Positions 1 to 8,036 of a stretch of 64,000 nt of DNA are shown piece after piece. The DNA is taken from NCBI GenBank assembly GCA_030068145.1, contig JAPJBO010000013.1:1-64000 (forward strand), read 5' to 3'. The stretch is from Diplonema papillatum. Its lineage: Eukaryota > Euglenozoa > Diplonemea > Diplonemida > Diplonemidae. The notes beneath the pieces were generated by a model. That model did no database searches. It saw only the letters and a list, made by a program, of their open reading frames with translations, and had not been told where the DNA came from. Made by a program: the position numbers and the translations under genes. Position 1 is the first letter of the stretch; the number at the start of each line of letters is the position of its first letter.

Positions 1-248
1 TGCGATGACGTCGACCGCCTGCTGCAGCTCGGACTCCACGGACGCGAAGAGCGTGGCATCATCCGCCAGCGACTCCGACGCAAACCTCCGGTACGCGCGC
101 CGACACCGCTCGGAGCACTATCGACAGCAAGGCGTTGATGAGGATCACCGAAAGTGGGCACCCCTGCAAGATACCGTTGGTGACCTCAAACTCGGAACCC
201 ACGCCCAGCGGCAGCTTAAACCGGCGCTTCATCCCACGGTACATGGCG
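1..248 (-). mobile_element. LINE copy E, reverse-transcriptase fragment
   Basis: This is part of another copy of the same LINE, running off the left edge. Its minus-strand translation matches the RT palm of the neighbouring copies, including the GILQGCPLS motif and the stretch leading to the LADD catalytic box. Its 5' end is truncated inside RT at about 248, where it joins directly to the 3' tail of copy A. It retains at 1-60 the segment that copy A has lost, so it is not a simple duplicate of copy A. It codes for nothing complete within the window. Confidence 0.85.
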
Positions 249-282
249 CGCTTTTTCGTCGTCTTGTTGCGTTAGTGGGGAG

Positions 283-300
283 TCATTTGCATGCAAATGA
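283..300. repeat. 18-bp palindrome in LINE 3' UTR
   Basis: TCATTTGCATGCAAATGA, a perfect inverted repeat about 22 bp from the A-rich tail. It recurs at 8061-8078. At 13595-13612 the 8-bp arms are kept while the centre changes, and 58256-58271 has the inner 16 bp. A 3' stem-loop near the tail is a plausible recognition site for the LINE RT. Confidence 0.7.
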
Positions 301-324
301 GTACCACACTATGCCAGCTTTTCG

Positions 325-3300
325 CTACGTGACTCCAGAAGGGTCACTTTTTCCGCGCTTTCGGCGCGGCGCAACTCTAGTCGGTTGCAACTGTTCTTGG
401 AAATTACTGACGATTTCATAATCCGAAAAGGAATCGGAATCTTCGCTTTCTCGTTTGCGCCGATAGGCACGCCGCGATGCGGAGGACGCGAGTAGCCGGG
501 AAGAGCCGGCGGGAGGGCGCGATCGTTGTGTGACCCGTGGAGGGTCGGAACCAGAATCAGTAAAAGGGCCCGAGTCAGGGCCTGCCATCGAAGAGGGCCG
601 GGCGGGGCCGGGTGGGCGCGGAGTGTTCGGGCCGGCGAGGCCAGTGCCGTCGTCGCCGAGATCGGCGCGTCGTCGTCGTGCGCGCAGCGCGGCTGCGGGA
701 GAGGTCGTGGGGGTGCAAGGCGCGGGTCGCTTCCTGCCTGCTGGCGGGGGGGCGCGCTTCGGGGGCGATTTCGTCGTCCGCCTTCTCCGGCCACGGCTGG
801 TAGGTGTCCCCGGTGGGGACGGCGCGCGCCGCTTCCGGCCTGTGAGGCCGTCGCTCTCGCCGCGACCGCCACCGCCGCCGCCGCCGCGACCGCCACCGCG
901 TGCGCCGCCGCGTGCGCGGCCGCGACCAGTGCCGCGGCCGCCGCCTCCGTCTCCGCCACTGTTGTCTCCGCCGCCCCGGCCGCCGCGGCCGCGGCCACGG
1001 CCGCGGCCGCCATGACCACCGCCACCCCCGTCGCCACTGCTGTCGCGGCCAGCACCACCCCTGTGATGCCCCCGTCCGCAGCACGCGTCGGCGTTCGGGC
1101 AGGTCCCGCATCGCGTCAGCCGATGCGCCCGGCAGCATTGAATGCGCAGGCCGTCGTCCGGGCGGTGGTGCACCTGGCAGCACTGGTCAACTACAAGGCT
1201 GTAGTTTCTTCGCATGCCAGTGCACACCGCGCACTTCTGCTTTGCGCAGGCATCGCAGACCGACTGCGTGCGGAGCAGAGGGTCCGCCTGCGCAGCCGGT
1301 ACAAGCACGGGAAGGCGCGGGCGTTGCGGCAGAGGGGTGGGCACGTCCCAGCGCAGCGAACGCTGTGCCCGCCGCGCCGCGTCGTACTGCGGGAACACGT
1401 CCCCGCCCCAGTTCTTCCCGTCCCCGGCAGCTGCCCGCGGAAAGCTCGCCTCCAGCACCCCGTGCGTCTCCTCGCCCCCGGCGAAGCGTGGGCGAGGTGT
1501 CAATCCCCCCCACAGCATCGGCGCCCCCAGGGTCCTCATCGAGCCCACCCGGACCTTCCGCTCGGCAGGCAACGGCGACGGCAGCTGCAGGTCTCGGCAC
1601 AGGCGGCACAATGTCGACAGCATCGTCCAGAGGGTCTTCCCCCTCTGGTTGGCGGCGAGCCTTCGTATTCCCGGGGGGGCAGGGACGTCGACCCCGGTGT
1701 GGACCTCGAAGTCCACTGCCAGCTCGACGCACGACACCTCGCCCGCGTCGGTCCACCTCAGTGCCGACAGCCAGCCCTTGAGCGCCCGCATCGCACGGCC
1801 GCCGTACGGCCATCTCGGCGGCTCATCCGGAAGGCGGTCGAAGTTGAACAGGTGTTGCACCGCCGGCAGCGGCGCAGCTGCGTGCCAGGGGTGCATCGGT
1901 TGCACCGCGGAGAGGCGGCGTCGCTCCGCCTCCACGCGTGCAGTGTACACCGCCGCCATGAGGCGGTGAAGGGCCGCGACCTCCACCCGCATTCCTTCGA
2001 CAATAACCCCATGCACACGCGTGCAAGACGGCCACCTCGCCCGGTCCGCCCGCAGGAGTTCGGCGAAGCAAGGACGGCCGCGGATCTCGTCGTAGGCGGG
2101 GCACTCCCACCACAGGTGATCCGCTGTGTCCTGGACGCCTCGGTCGCAGTCCCTGCAGCCGCGGTCCAGCGGCGGACGCTGAGGTTCCGAAGAGGAGGAT
2201 TCGGAGGCGTGCTCGTCAAAGCTGCCTGTCGTATCAGAGGCGGTCGACGACACGGACGCCGAGGAGCTCGGCGACCCGTCCGACCCGGCCGCCCCTCCGT
2301 TCGCACGCGCATTCCGTCCCCACCGCGCTGCGAGAAACACACCCCCGGACAGGATCACCGCCAGTGCACGTTTCTCGCCAGCGTCAGCCGTCGCCAGGCG
2401 CAGCTCGTTCGTACGCCTGCAGTCCACCCCTGCCTGCACACCGTTGTAAGACGGTCGTTGCCTCGCAAGCTGCGTCCAGGTAGTCTGCCGTAGCCGCGCC
2501 CGGATGGCGTGGTGCCTCTCGCCCCTCTCCATGTCGAGAAGCCGGCGGCCCTCGAGCGCCGCGGTCGCAAAATCGCGACCTTCGTAACCGATGCCCGCGA
2601 CCGTGAAACCGTCAGAGATGGCGATCCCGACAGGACCTAGGCGCGCCTCCGGCAACAACACACCGTGCCGGCTGTAAAGCCGGGCGATGTTCAGCATGCG
2701 GGCATACACGCGGGGGAGCCTCTCGCACGCGTCGAAAAACGAGCATAGAATCCTGTACGGCCGAGCAATCATCGGATCAAGACGGTGACCCTTCGCCAGG
2801 ATCGACAGCACCGCCGTCACGCTTCTCGACGGCTGCCTGCTCCCAAAAGCGCCCCTTACGACCCGCGTCCGGAGCCCCTTCAGGCGCGTCTGCGTGTACG
2901 TCTCGTAGGAGCACCCCGCAAGGACACTGCTGAGAACGTTCGAACTCGCCACCTCGCAGCGGACATCGAACGGAAGCTTCGAGGTACTCAGCCTGTCAAT
3001 CAGACCGTCATGTGCGCTCAGACGCGCATCGTTGGCCCGACTCGCTCGGACGCTCTCCACACTCGTTCGCACCCCGAGCGTGGCGTCATCCGCCAACGAC
3101 TCCGAAGACACCTCCGGCACCCGCACCGAAACCGCGCGGAGCACTACCGACAATAGCGCGTTGATCAGTATGACCGACAGCGGGCAGCCCTGCAGAATGC
3201 CATTTGTCACCTCGAACTCGGAGCCCACGCCGAGCGGCAGCTTGAACCGTCGCTTCATGCCGCGGTACATGGCGCGCAAGGGGCGCAAGATGCGCGCGTC

Positions 3301-5688
3301 GAGACCCATCTCCTCTGCAAGACTGAGAACGATACCCTGCGGAACCCGGTCAAAACATTTCGCGAAGTCCAGCGCCACCATGTAAAGCGATTTCGTCTCG
3401 TCCAGCAGCGTCTCCTCGATCAACGTCGTCAGCTCCATGAGGACATCGTCCGTTCTGTGCCCCGAGCGGAAGCCATGCTGTGTCGGTAGCACCCAGCCCT
3501 CTTGCCACTCCATGACGTCTTGCAAACGCCTGCAGGCCCACAACCGATAGACGCAGCTCGTCACGGTGATTGGCCGCAAGTTCGTTGGCGAGGTGTCGTC
3601 GGTCTTAGGTATGAGCGACACCAACGACGTCAGCATACCCTTCGGCCACTCCCCTCGCTCCTCTACCAGATTGAAGAGCGTCGCGAACCCGTCCAGCAGC
3701 TCGTCGGGCAGGGCCTTCAGTTCGTCCAAACGCCAGCCGTCCACCCCACACGCCGTAGTCTTCTTCTTCCGCTTGTTGAGCACATCCCGTAGCTCCCTCC
3801 CGGTCACATCCCGCAGGTCCATCTGGCGGCGGGGAATAAAACCCTCGAAGGCCCTGCGGAACACCTCGTACTCGGGCTCTGGGCGTCCTTCCCCGTACAT
3901 GCGCAGGATCGGGTCCCACGCCTCCTGCAGCACCTCGTCCATCTCCTCGACGTTGGCGGTGAGCCGCCCGTCCGCTGTCCGCACCGCATCGGCCGCCTGC
4001 CCCGGACCCCCCCGTAGCATCGTCACAAGAGCCCGGCGATCCGTCCCAAACATCGTCAGCTGCCTCTCGTGTTGCTGCCTCTTCCGTACCCTCGCCGCAG
4101 CCGCGTTGTATCTCGCACTGCGCAGTCGTACGTCGTGCAAGTAAACGCGGGCGACCTCTGCGCTCGGCGGGTCGGAGGGGGGCGGCTCGCCGACCCCGCC
4201 GCCACGGATCACGGCGAGACAGCGCAGCCAGCACAAGCGGAGTTCTTGGGGCACCTGGAATGGTCCGGACGCTTCTAGGCGAGCTCGCTGGTAGACGTAG
4301 TGCTCCAGACGCCGGATCGCATTCCCGTGCCTCAGCTCCGTCTCGCACGCCACGCCCCGGTCCGGCGTACTCCTCGCCGCAACGCGAGTCATCTTCAGCT
4401 CCGAGTTTCCGCGGCCGGTGTGCGCACGTCTCTCACAGGCAGGCATCCCGCTGCGGTCTAGCAGGTACTGCTCGCATATTGCGGAGAGCGCCATCCACGC
4501 CCCTTCGACGTCCCCCTCGCGGGCGGCGGCGCACACGGCATCCAGCCTCGGGGCCTCAACGACCCTACCTGCCGGCTTCACGGGTATCGCTCGCGGCACG
4601 TTGAACCTCCATGTCTGCTGTTCGAACGCCTGCACCGCGAGTCGAATCCGGACGCAGCGGTGGCCCCTCACGCTCCCTACCCCGATCGTCTCGCATGCAA
4701 CAAAGGCGGACGCGGCCGCGCGGTTCATCAGGGCGTAGTCGATGCGCGTGCCGGACGTGTTCGTGCCCGTGTAGGTGTTGGGCGGTCGTCCTCCCTCGCA
4801 CGCCGCCTGCAGCTGCGCTGCGTCCGTCCACCCGTTGCTGAGGGCATGCCGAAGCGCCGGCGACCGCTCAACGTCCGTGTTGAAGTCGCCCATCACGACC
4901 GCCGGGGCCTGCCCCACCATGGCCTGCGCCTCGAAGAGGACCGTCTGCAGGAGCCGCTCCCGGGACGCCGCTGCCGTGTTCCCCGATGGGGCGTAGACGG
5001 CAAAGAAGTGTACGAACATCCGTCCGACCCCCGTCGCGATCATCGTGTGGATGACCCGGTTGCGCACTTCCTGCAGCGATTCGTTGGGCAGCAGGTGGGC
5101 CACCCCCGGCTGCCTGGCAAGCACAACGACTCCTCCCCCCTTCTGCCCGGAATGCGGGTTTCCGTGCGGACAGTGCTTGCTGCGCTTCGGCGGTTGCGGC
5201 GGCCCCCACAGCGTCTTCCACCTCGACCCGTCGACGGCGCACGGTCTCGCGAGATAGTCCGTCGCCTGCGTCTGCTGCAACTCGCCCATCGACGTCTCCA
5301 GCACCGCAATCGCGTCTGCGGGGGCCATCGCACGCACCTCGTCAATGTGCAGGGCCAGCGAGCCAACATTGACTGCAGCAAGAGTGAGATCGCGCGGGGG
5401 ACCAGGGTTCGGGTGGACGTCCCCGCACCTCAAGAGCCGTTCCCCCGCGGCGTACGCATACTTACGGGCGTCGTGCTTCGACGGTAGCCACGCACATTCA
5501 ACAAGCCCGCGCCGCGAGGCAACCCGGGAACCCACGCCCCGCGCGCGATGCAGCACACGCGCGGCAACGTACCGGGCTGCGCCGGCCGGCCGTCGGCGAC
5601 GTCCGCGGCGGAAAGCCGCCGCGGCGGTCGAGGCGAGCGTTCGGCGCCCGGGGCCAGGGTTGGGATGCACATCCCCACATCGCATCAA
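325..5688 (-). CDS. LINE ORF2: 2A-2A-endonuclease-RT-Cys-rich-RGG polyprotein
   Basis: An uninterrupted frame of 1,787 codons. Residues 3-13 and 87-97 are two copies of the 2A-like motif RCGDVHPNPGP. Residues ~98-370 are an APE endonuclease: Asn in AAVNVGS, Glu in VLETSM, Tyr in VYAPSG, MGDFN, RIDYAL and a final GHR His. RT spans ~650-1000 with VALDFAKCFDRVP, GILQGCPLS and the catalytic SLADDAT. Around 1176 lies a CX2CX9HX4C finger usual after RT in this class. Residues ~1470-1540 form a second Cys-rich patch (CDACAKQKCAVC onward), followed by a long RGG/Gly-rich tract and an Arg/Ser/Pro tail. Compared with copy B, 69 residues just after SLADDATL are missing in frame, removing the GMRLN..KT motif expected next in RT. 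The ORF ends in TAG at 325-327. Confidence 0.88.
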   Translation of the reverse strand: MMRCGDVHPNPGPGRRTLASTAAAAFRRGRRRRPAGAARYVAARVLHRARGVGSRVASRRGLVECAWLPSKHDARKYAYAAGERLLRCGDVHPNPGPPRDLTLAAVNVGSLALHIDEVRAMAPADAIAVLETSMGELQQTQATDYLARPCAVDGSRWKTLWGPPQPPKRSKHCPHGNPHSGQKGGGVVVLARQPGVAHLLPNESLQEVRNRVIHTMIATGVGRMFVHFFAVYAPSGNTAAASRERLLQTVLFEAQAMVGQAPAVVMGDFNTDVERSPALRHALSNGWTDAAQLQAACEGGRPPNTYTGTNTSGTRIDYALMNRAAASAFVACETIGVGSVRGHRCVRIRLAVQAFEQQTWRFNVPRAIPVKPAGRVVEAPRLDAVCAAAREGDVEGAWMALSAICEQYLLDRSGMPACERRAHTGRGNSELKMTRVAARSTPDRGVACETELRHGNAIRRLEHYVYQRARLEASGPFQVPQELRLCWLRCLAVIRGGGVGEPPPSDPPSAEVARVYLHDVRLRSARYNAAAARVRKRQQHERQLTMFGTDRRALVTMLRGGPGQAADAVRTADGRLTANVEEMDEVLQEAWDPILRMYGEGRPEPEYEVFRRAFEGFIPRRQMDLRDVTGRELRDVLNKRKKKTTACGVDGWRLDELKALPDELLDGFATLFNLVEERGEWPKGMLTSLVSLIPKTDDTSPTNLRPITVTSCVYRLWACRRLQDVMEWQEGWVLPTQHGFRSGHRTDDVLMELTTLIEETLLDETKSLYMVALDFAKCFDRVPQGIVLSLAEEMGLDARILRPLRAMYRGMKRRFKLPLGVGSEFEVTNGILQGCPLSVILINALLSVVLRAVSVRVPEVSSESLADDATLGVRTSVESVRASRANDARLSAHDGLIDRLSTSKLPFDVRCEVASSNVLSSVLAGCSYETYTQTRLKGLRTRVVRGAFGSRQPSRSVTAVLSILAKGHRLDPMIARPYRILCSFFDACERLPRVYARMLNIARLYSRHGVLLPEARLGPVGIAISDGFTVAGIGYEGRDFATAALEGRRLLDMERGERHHAIRARLRQTTWTQLARQRPSYNGVQAGVDCRRTNELRLATADAGEKRALAVILSGGVFLAARWGRNARANGGAAGSDGSPSSSASVSSTASDTTGSFDEHASESSSSEPQRPPLDRGCRDCDRGVQDTADHLWWECPAYDEIRGRPCFAELLRADRARWPSCTRVHGVIVEGMRVEVAALHRLMAAVYTARVEAERRRLSAVQPMHPWHAAAPLPAVQHLFNFDRLPDEPPRWPYGGRAMRALKGWLSALRWTDAGEVSCVELAVDFEVHTGVDVPAPPGIRRLAANQRGKTLWTMLSTLCRLCRDLQLPSPLPAERKVRVGSMRTLGAPMLWGGLTPRPRFAGGEETHGVLEASFPRAAAGDGKNWGGDVFPQYDAARRAQRSLRWDVPTPLPQRPRLPVLVPAAQADPLLRTQSVCDACAKQKCAVCTGMRRNYSLVVDQCCQVHHRPDDGLRIQCCRAHRLTRCGTCPNADACCGRGHHRGGAGRDSSGDGGGGGHGGRGRGRGRGGRGGGDNSGGDGGGGRGTGRGRARGGARGGGRGGGGGGGRGESDGLTGRKRRAPSPPGTPTSRGRRRRTTKSPPKRAPPPAGRKRPAPCTPTTSPAAALRARRRRADLGDDGTGLAGPNTPRPPGPARPSSMAGPDSGPFTDSGSDPPRVTQRSRPPAGSSRLLASSASRRAYRRKRESEDSDSFSDYEIVSNFQEQLQPTRVAPRRKRGKSDPSGVT
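5398..5430 (-). other. 2A-like motif, second copy
   Basis: The same 11 residues recur just before the endonuclease domain. Against the first copy the codons differ at nine bases, all synonymous. Skipping at both sites would release an Arg-rich peptide of about 84 residues between them and free the endonuclease-RT part with an N-terminal Pro. Confidence 0.7.
5650..5682 (-). other. 2A-like motif, first copy
   Basis: Encodes RCGDVHPNPGP at the very start of ORF2. The canonical 2A core is D-[VI]-E-x-N-P-G-P; here the Glu position is His. In known 2A peptides the ribosome skips the final Gly-Pro bond. The codons immediately upstream, before the first ORF2 start codon, resemble the residues upstream of the second copy (LPS.HDAR....AAG.RL). 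Confidence 0.7.
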
Positions 5689-5739
5689 GCGGACTCCCGC
5701 AGCATCGCCGTCCGCGCGGGCGTCGTGGCTTGACGGCAG

Positions 5740-5742
5740 TCA
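5740..5742 (-). promoter_or_regulatory. In-frame TGA between ORF1 and ORF2, possible readthrough site
   Basis: ORF1 ends GCC TGA CTG and the same frame continues without another stop through both 2A motifs into ORF2. TGA followed by C is a recognised leaky context in other eukaryotic systems. It could equally be a mutation in this one copy. Confidence 0.4.
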
Positions 5743-6907
5743 GGCGCGCGAGCACGTGACACACACGCTGGCGCCGCACTCTTCGCACCTCCTCTGCATG
5801 CGGCCCTTTTGGATTGTCTTCTGACAATCGCCGCATTCAAACTCCACTGGAGCCCGCACTCCATCGGTCAGCTCGTGCCGGTGATCGGCCTTCTCACCCT
5901 CGACCGGCTCCTTCAGACGCTGGCGCGGCGGGGACAGCATCTCGACCACACCGGCCACAGCTCGCCGGATTAGCGACTGTCCCGCTTCCGCCGGCTGCGC
6001 CACCTCCTCGTGCTTCCGCTTGTTGGTCGGAGCCGGCTCCGGATCCGTGTGCACTTCGGCGGCGGGCAGCTTCATGCGCCGCCTCTGGCCGGGCGTCGTC
6101 GGGAGGGAGGAGGCGAGGCGCTTGGAACGCGGCCGCGGCATCTCGCCCTTGTCGTAGTCGTTGACGACAATGAACGGCGACCCTTCCCTTTCGATCACAC
6201 GGAACGGCGGGCCGCCACCCCCCGTCACCACGCACGTCCGCATGCCGCTTCTCACGAAGGATGTCGTGACCGTCGCCGCCCAGCCAGCGAGCCTGAGCAG
6301 CATCTCGACGTCGGCCTCGTGCTCTCGCGCCCTGGCACCGGACACGAGGTACCGCAGTTCCGTTTCGAGCGGGGGCGCCGCGTGCTCACCAGCAGCCGCC
6401 CGCACGCGCGCCAGCATCCCGGAGCCGCGCGCCCGCAGCAGAAGACGTCTTCCACCAAGAACGACACCGCCCCCGGCCTCGCCGCACTTCTTCAACAACG
6501 CCAACGCGGTCTCCCGCGTCACGTCCGCATTTAATGCGACGACCGGCGTGGCGTCGCGCGCTTCCTTCCCGACCGGTCGCCAGAAGCAGCCATCCCTACC
6601 CGACCCCTGCAGGATGGCGTCCACGTGTCCCGCAGGTACGCGAACCAGGAGTTCACGGCGGCCCTGTTGCGACGTCACGCCCCACATGGAGGCCGCTTCG
6701 AGGCGCGTCTGCGCCGAAGTCGCCTTCACCGCCCGGCGGCAGAGACGCGTCATCGCCGTGAGCGGGTCCTTCTCCACGCATGCCCACGTCTCTGCCGTCG
6801 CGTGCTTGCGTGCCACGGCGAGGACGAGTACCGCCGTGGCCGCCCCGGGCTTCTGTCCGCCTGCAGTCGCCGCCTGCCGGACCTTCCCTACCTTCCCGGC
6901 CTGCCGA
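5740..6907 (-). CDS. LINE ORF1 protein (5' incomplete)
   Basis: ORF1 product of copy A, about 389 residues from the element boundary to a TGA at 5740-5742. The open frame continues upstream into fragment D, which is not part of ORF1. The first ATG inside the element lies well downstream, so the true start is probably missing. The middle part has alternating basic and hydrophobic stretches and a Gly-rich VVTGGGGPPF turn; I see no certain RRM. The C-terminus is a Cys-rich finger (CGDC, CEEC, CVTC spacing) ending a few residues before the stop. ORF1 proteins of this class usually bind element RNA. ORF1 and ORF2 share one reading frame, separated by the TGA and 17 sense codons before the first ORF2 start codon. 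Confidence 0.7.
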
Positions 6908-7206
6908 ACGTCCCCGGTGCCTCTCGCCTCGCTGCATGCCGAGAAGCCGACGCCGCAGAACAGAGATCCCCGCCCTCGAAGCCAATGCCCGCGACCGACA
7001 GCCCATCCGCAATGGCGATCCCTACCGGCCCCAGGCGCGCCCTCGGCAAAAACGTTTCGTGCCGCTCGTACAACCTCACGTTGTTCCGCATGCGCGCACA
7101 CACGCGTGGCAGCCGCTCGCAGGTGTCGAATAACGCGCACAGAATCCTGTACGGCCGAGCGATCATCGGATCCAGACGGTGACCCTTCGCCAAGATCGAT
7201 AGCACC
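6908..7206 (-). mobile_element. LINE fragment D
   Basis: A ~300-bp internal fragment from the region after RT, nearly identical to copy B at 10307-10605 apart from a small deletion of about 10 bp near 6950. At 7206 it joins the A-rich 3' tail of the next unit. At 6908 it joins the 5' end of copy A, without any 3' tail of its own. Confidence 0.85.
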
Positions 7207-8036
7207 GACGCTTTTTCACGCTTTTTCGTCGTCTTGTTGCGTTAGTGGTATGGTCCTTTGACAGAGTGAGCCGATGCCTCTCATCTCACCTTTAAAACAC
7301 GGCTGAGTCGCGCATGCTCTTGACAGACGCTAACGTCCGACATTTCGCACGCGCGTCGCAGTCGTTGGGTGGTATTGACAAGGGGTTTCATCGGACACTC
7401 GGATGAGCTTCGTTACTTCACTGCCGCAGGTTCCCCCCTGCCCTGGGAGGTCCGCTTGGCTGCCTTCGGGTTGCGTTTCCGCGTTGGTGTTGTTGCTTCG
7501 CTTTTGGACTCCTTCTTCGACTTCGCACGGTCCCAACGTCCTGGTCTGCCCTTGGTGCACGTCTTGCGCTCAGTCTGCGCAGTTCGTCTCTCCTGCTTGA
7601 CCTCGTGCTTCCATCGAGCCTGCTTGCGCTCCCATCCCGACGGGTAGTGCGTCTGCGGTCGAAAACTGCCATTCAGTGTTGCAGCTTTGCGGAGCCCAGC
7701 CTGCGGTATGGCTCGCACCTTGTCGCCGGCCTTCTTCGCCGTCTGCTCTCGTGCGGCGGCTTCGTAGGCGCGCATCACGGCTTCAAACGCCTGCTGGCTC
7801 GCCATCTGTGGCCTCTTGTTGAGTCCGGCCATGTTTCCGCCTCCGAGAGACGTCAGGACGTTGACTTGCATCTCAAGCGCCGGGTGAATCGGCGTCTGCA
7901 CGATACTCGTCAGCCGTCGCATCGCGCTCTTCATCGCGTACGATTTCGCGGTCGCCGAGTCCCGATACTCGGCTGTCGCTCGTCTCTGGACTTCATCCAT
8001 CGCACGATTCGATAGAGCATCGGCGTCGATATTCTG
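7207..8036 (-). mobile_element. Non-autonomous element with the LINE 3' tail
   Basis: The minus-strand 3' end carries CACTAACGCAACAAGACG plus the A-rich GACGAAAAAGCGTG tail shared with the LINE, but the body (7255-8036) has no LINE similarity. It encodes a short basic ORF at 7413-8000. Its 3' region is related to 55862-56035 elsewhere in the window. The combination suggests an element mobilised in trans by the LINE machinery through a common 3' end; a chimera made during reverse transcription is the alternative. Confidence 0.6.
7413..8000 (-). CDS. Basic 195-residue protein of the non-autonomous element
   Basis: An open frame from 8000 to a TAA at 7413-7415. The N-terminal half is helix-prone (MDEVQRRATAEYRD...), with a short Gly-rich turn (LGGGNMAGLNKR). 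The C-terminal third is dominated by Lys, Arg, Ser and Thr, ending in a tail that looks like a nucleic-acid-binding or nucleolar-type segment. I recognise no family. Codon composition matches the GC-rich coding style of the region. It could be an ORF1-like RNA-binding protein, or the C-terminal part of a host gene captured by the LINE tail; its N-terminus lies close to the unit's 5' edge, so it may be truncated. Confidence 0.45.
   Translation of the reverse strand: MDEVQRRATAEYRDSATAKSYAMKSAMRRLTSIVQTPIHPALEMQVNVLTSLGGGNMAGLNKRPQMASQQAFEAVMRAYEAAAREQTAKKAGDKVRAIPQAGLRKAATLNGSFRPQTHYPSGWERKQARWKHEVKQERRTAQTERKTCTKGRPGRWDRAKSKKESKSEATTPTRKRNPKAAKRTSQGRGEPAAVK

Larger units (their letters stand above)
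249..6907 (-). mobile_element. APE-type LINE, near full-length copy A
   Basis: A 6.66-kb non-LTR retrotransposon on the minus strand: ORF1 (stop at 5740-5742), ORF2 (325-5688), a 3' UTR of about 75 bp, and an A-rich 3' end reading CAACAAGACGACGAAAAA. The 3' UTR holds an 18-bp palindrome at 283-300. The 5' boundary is set at 6907, where similarity to LINE fragment D begins. ORF1 has no good start codon before that point, so the copy is probably slightly 5'-truncated. The order endonuclease, RT, CCHC finger places it with APE-type LINEs such as the I, Jockey, CR1 and ingi/L1Tc groups; I cannot fix the clade. RT carries an in-frame internal deletion, so this copy is probably not autonomous despite its open ORF2. 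Confidence 0.9.

Noticed and set aside
526-2493. Long plus-strand open frames opposite the LINE
   Set aside because: They are mirror frames of a GC-rich, Gly/Arg-coding strand. The minus strand has recognisable endonuclease, RT and zinc-finger motifs; the plus strand does not.
6888-7205. Start of ORF1 inside fragment D
   Set aside because: The frame happens to stay open, but the sequence is a reading of the post-RT region in the wrong frame and belongs to a separate LINE fragment.
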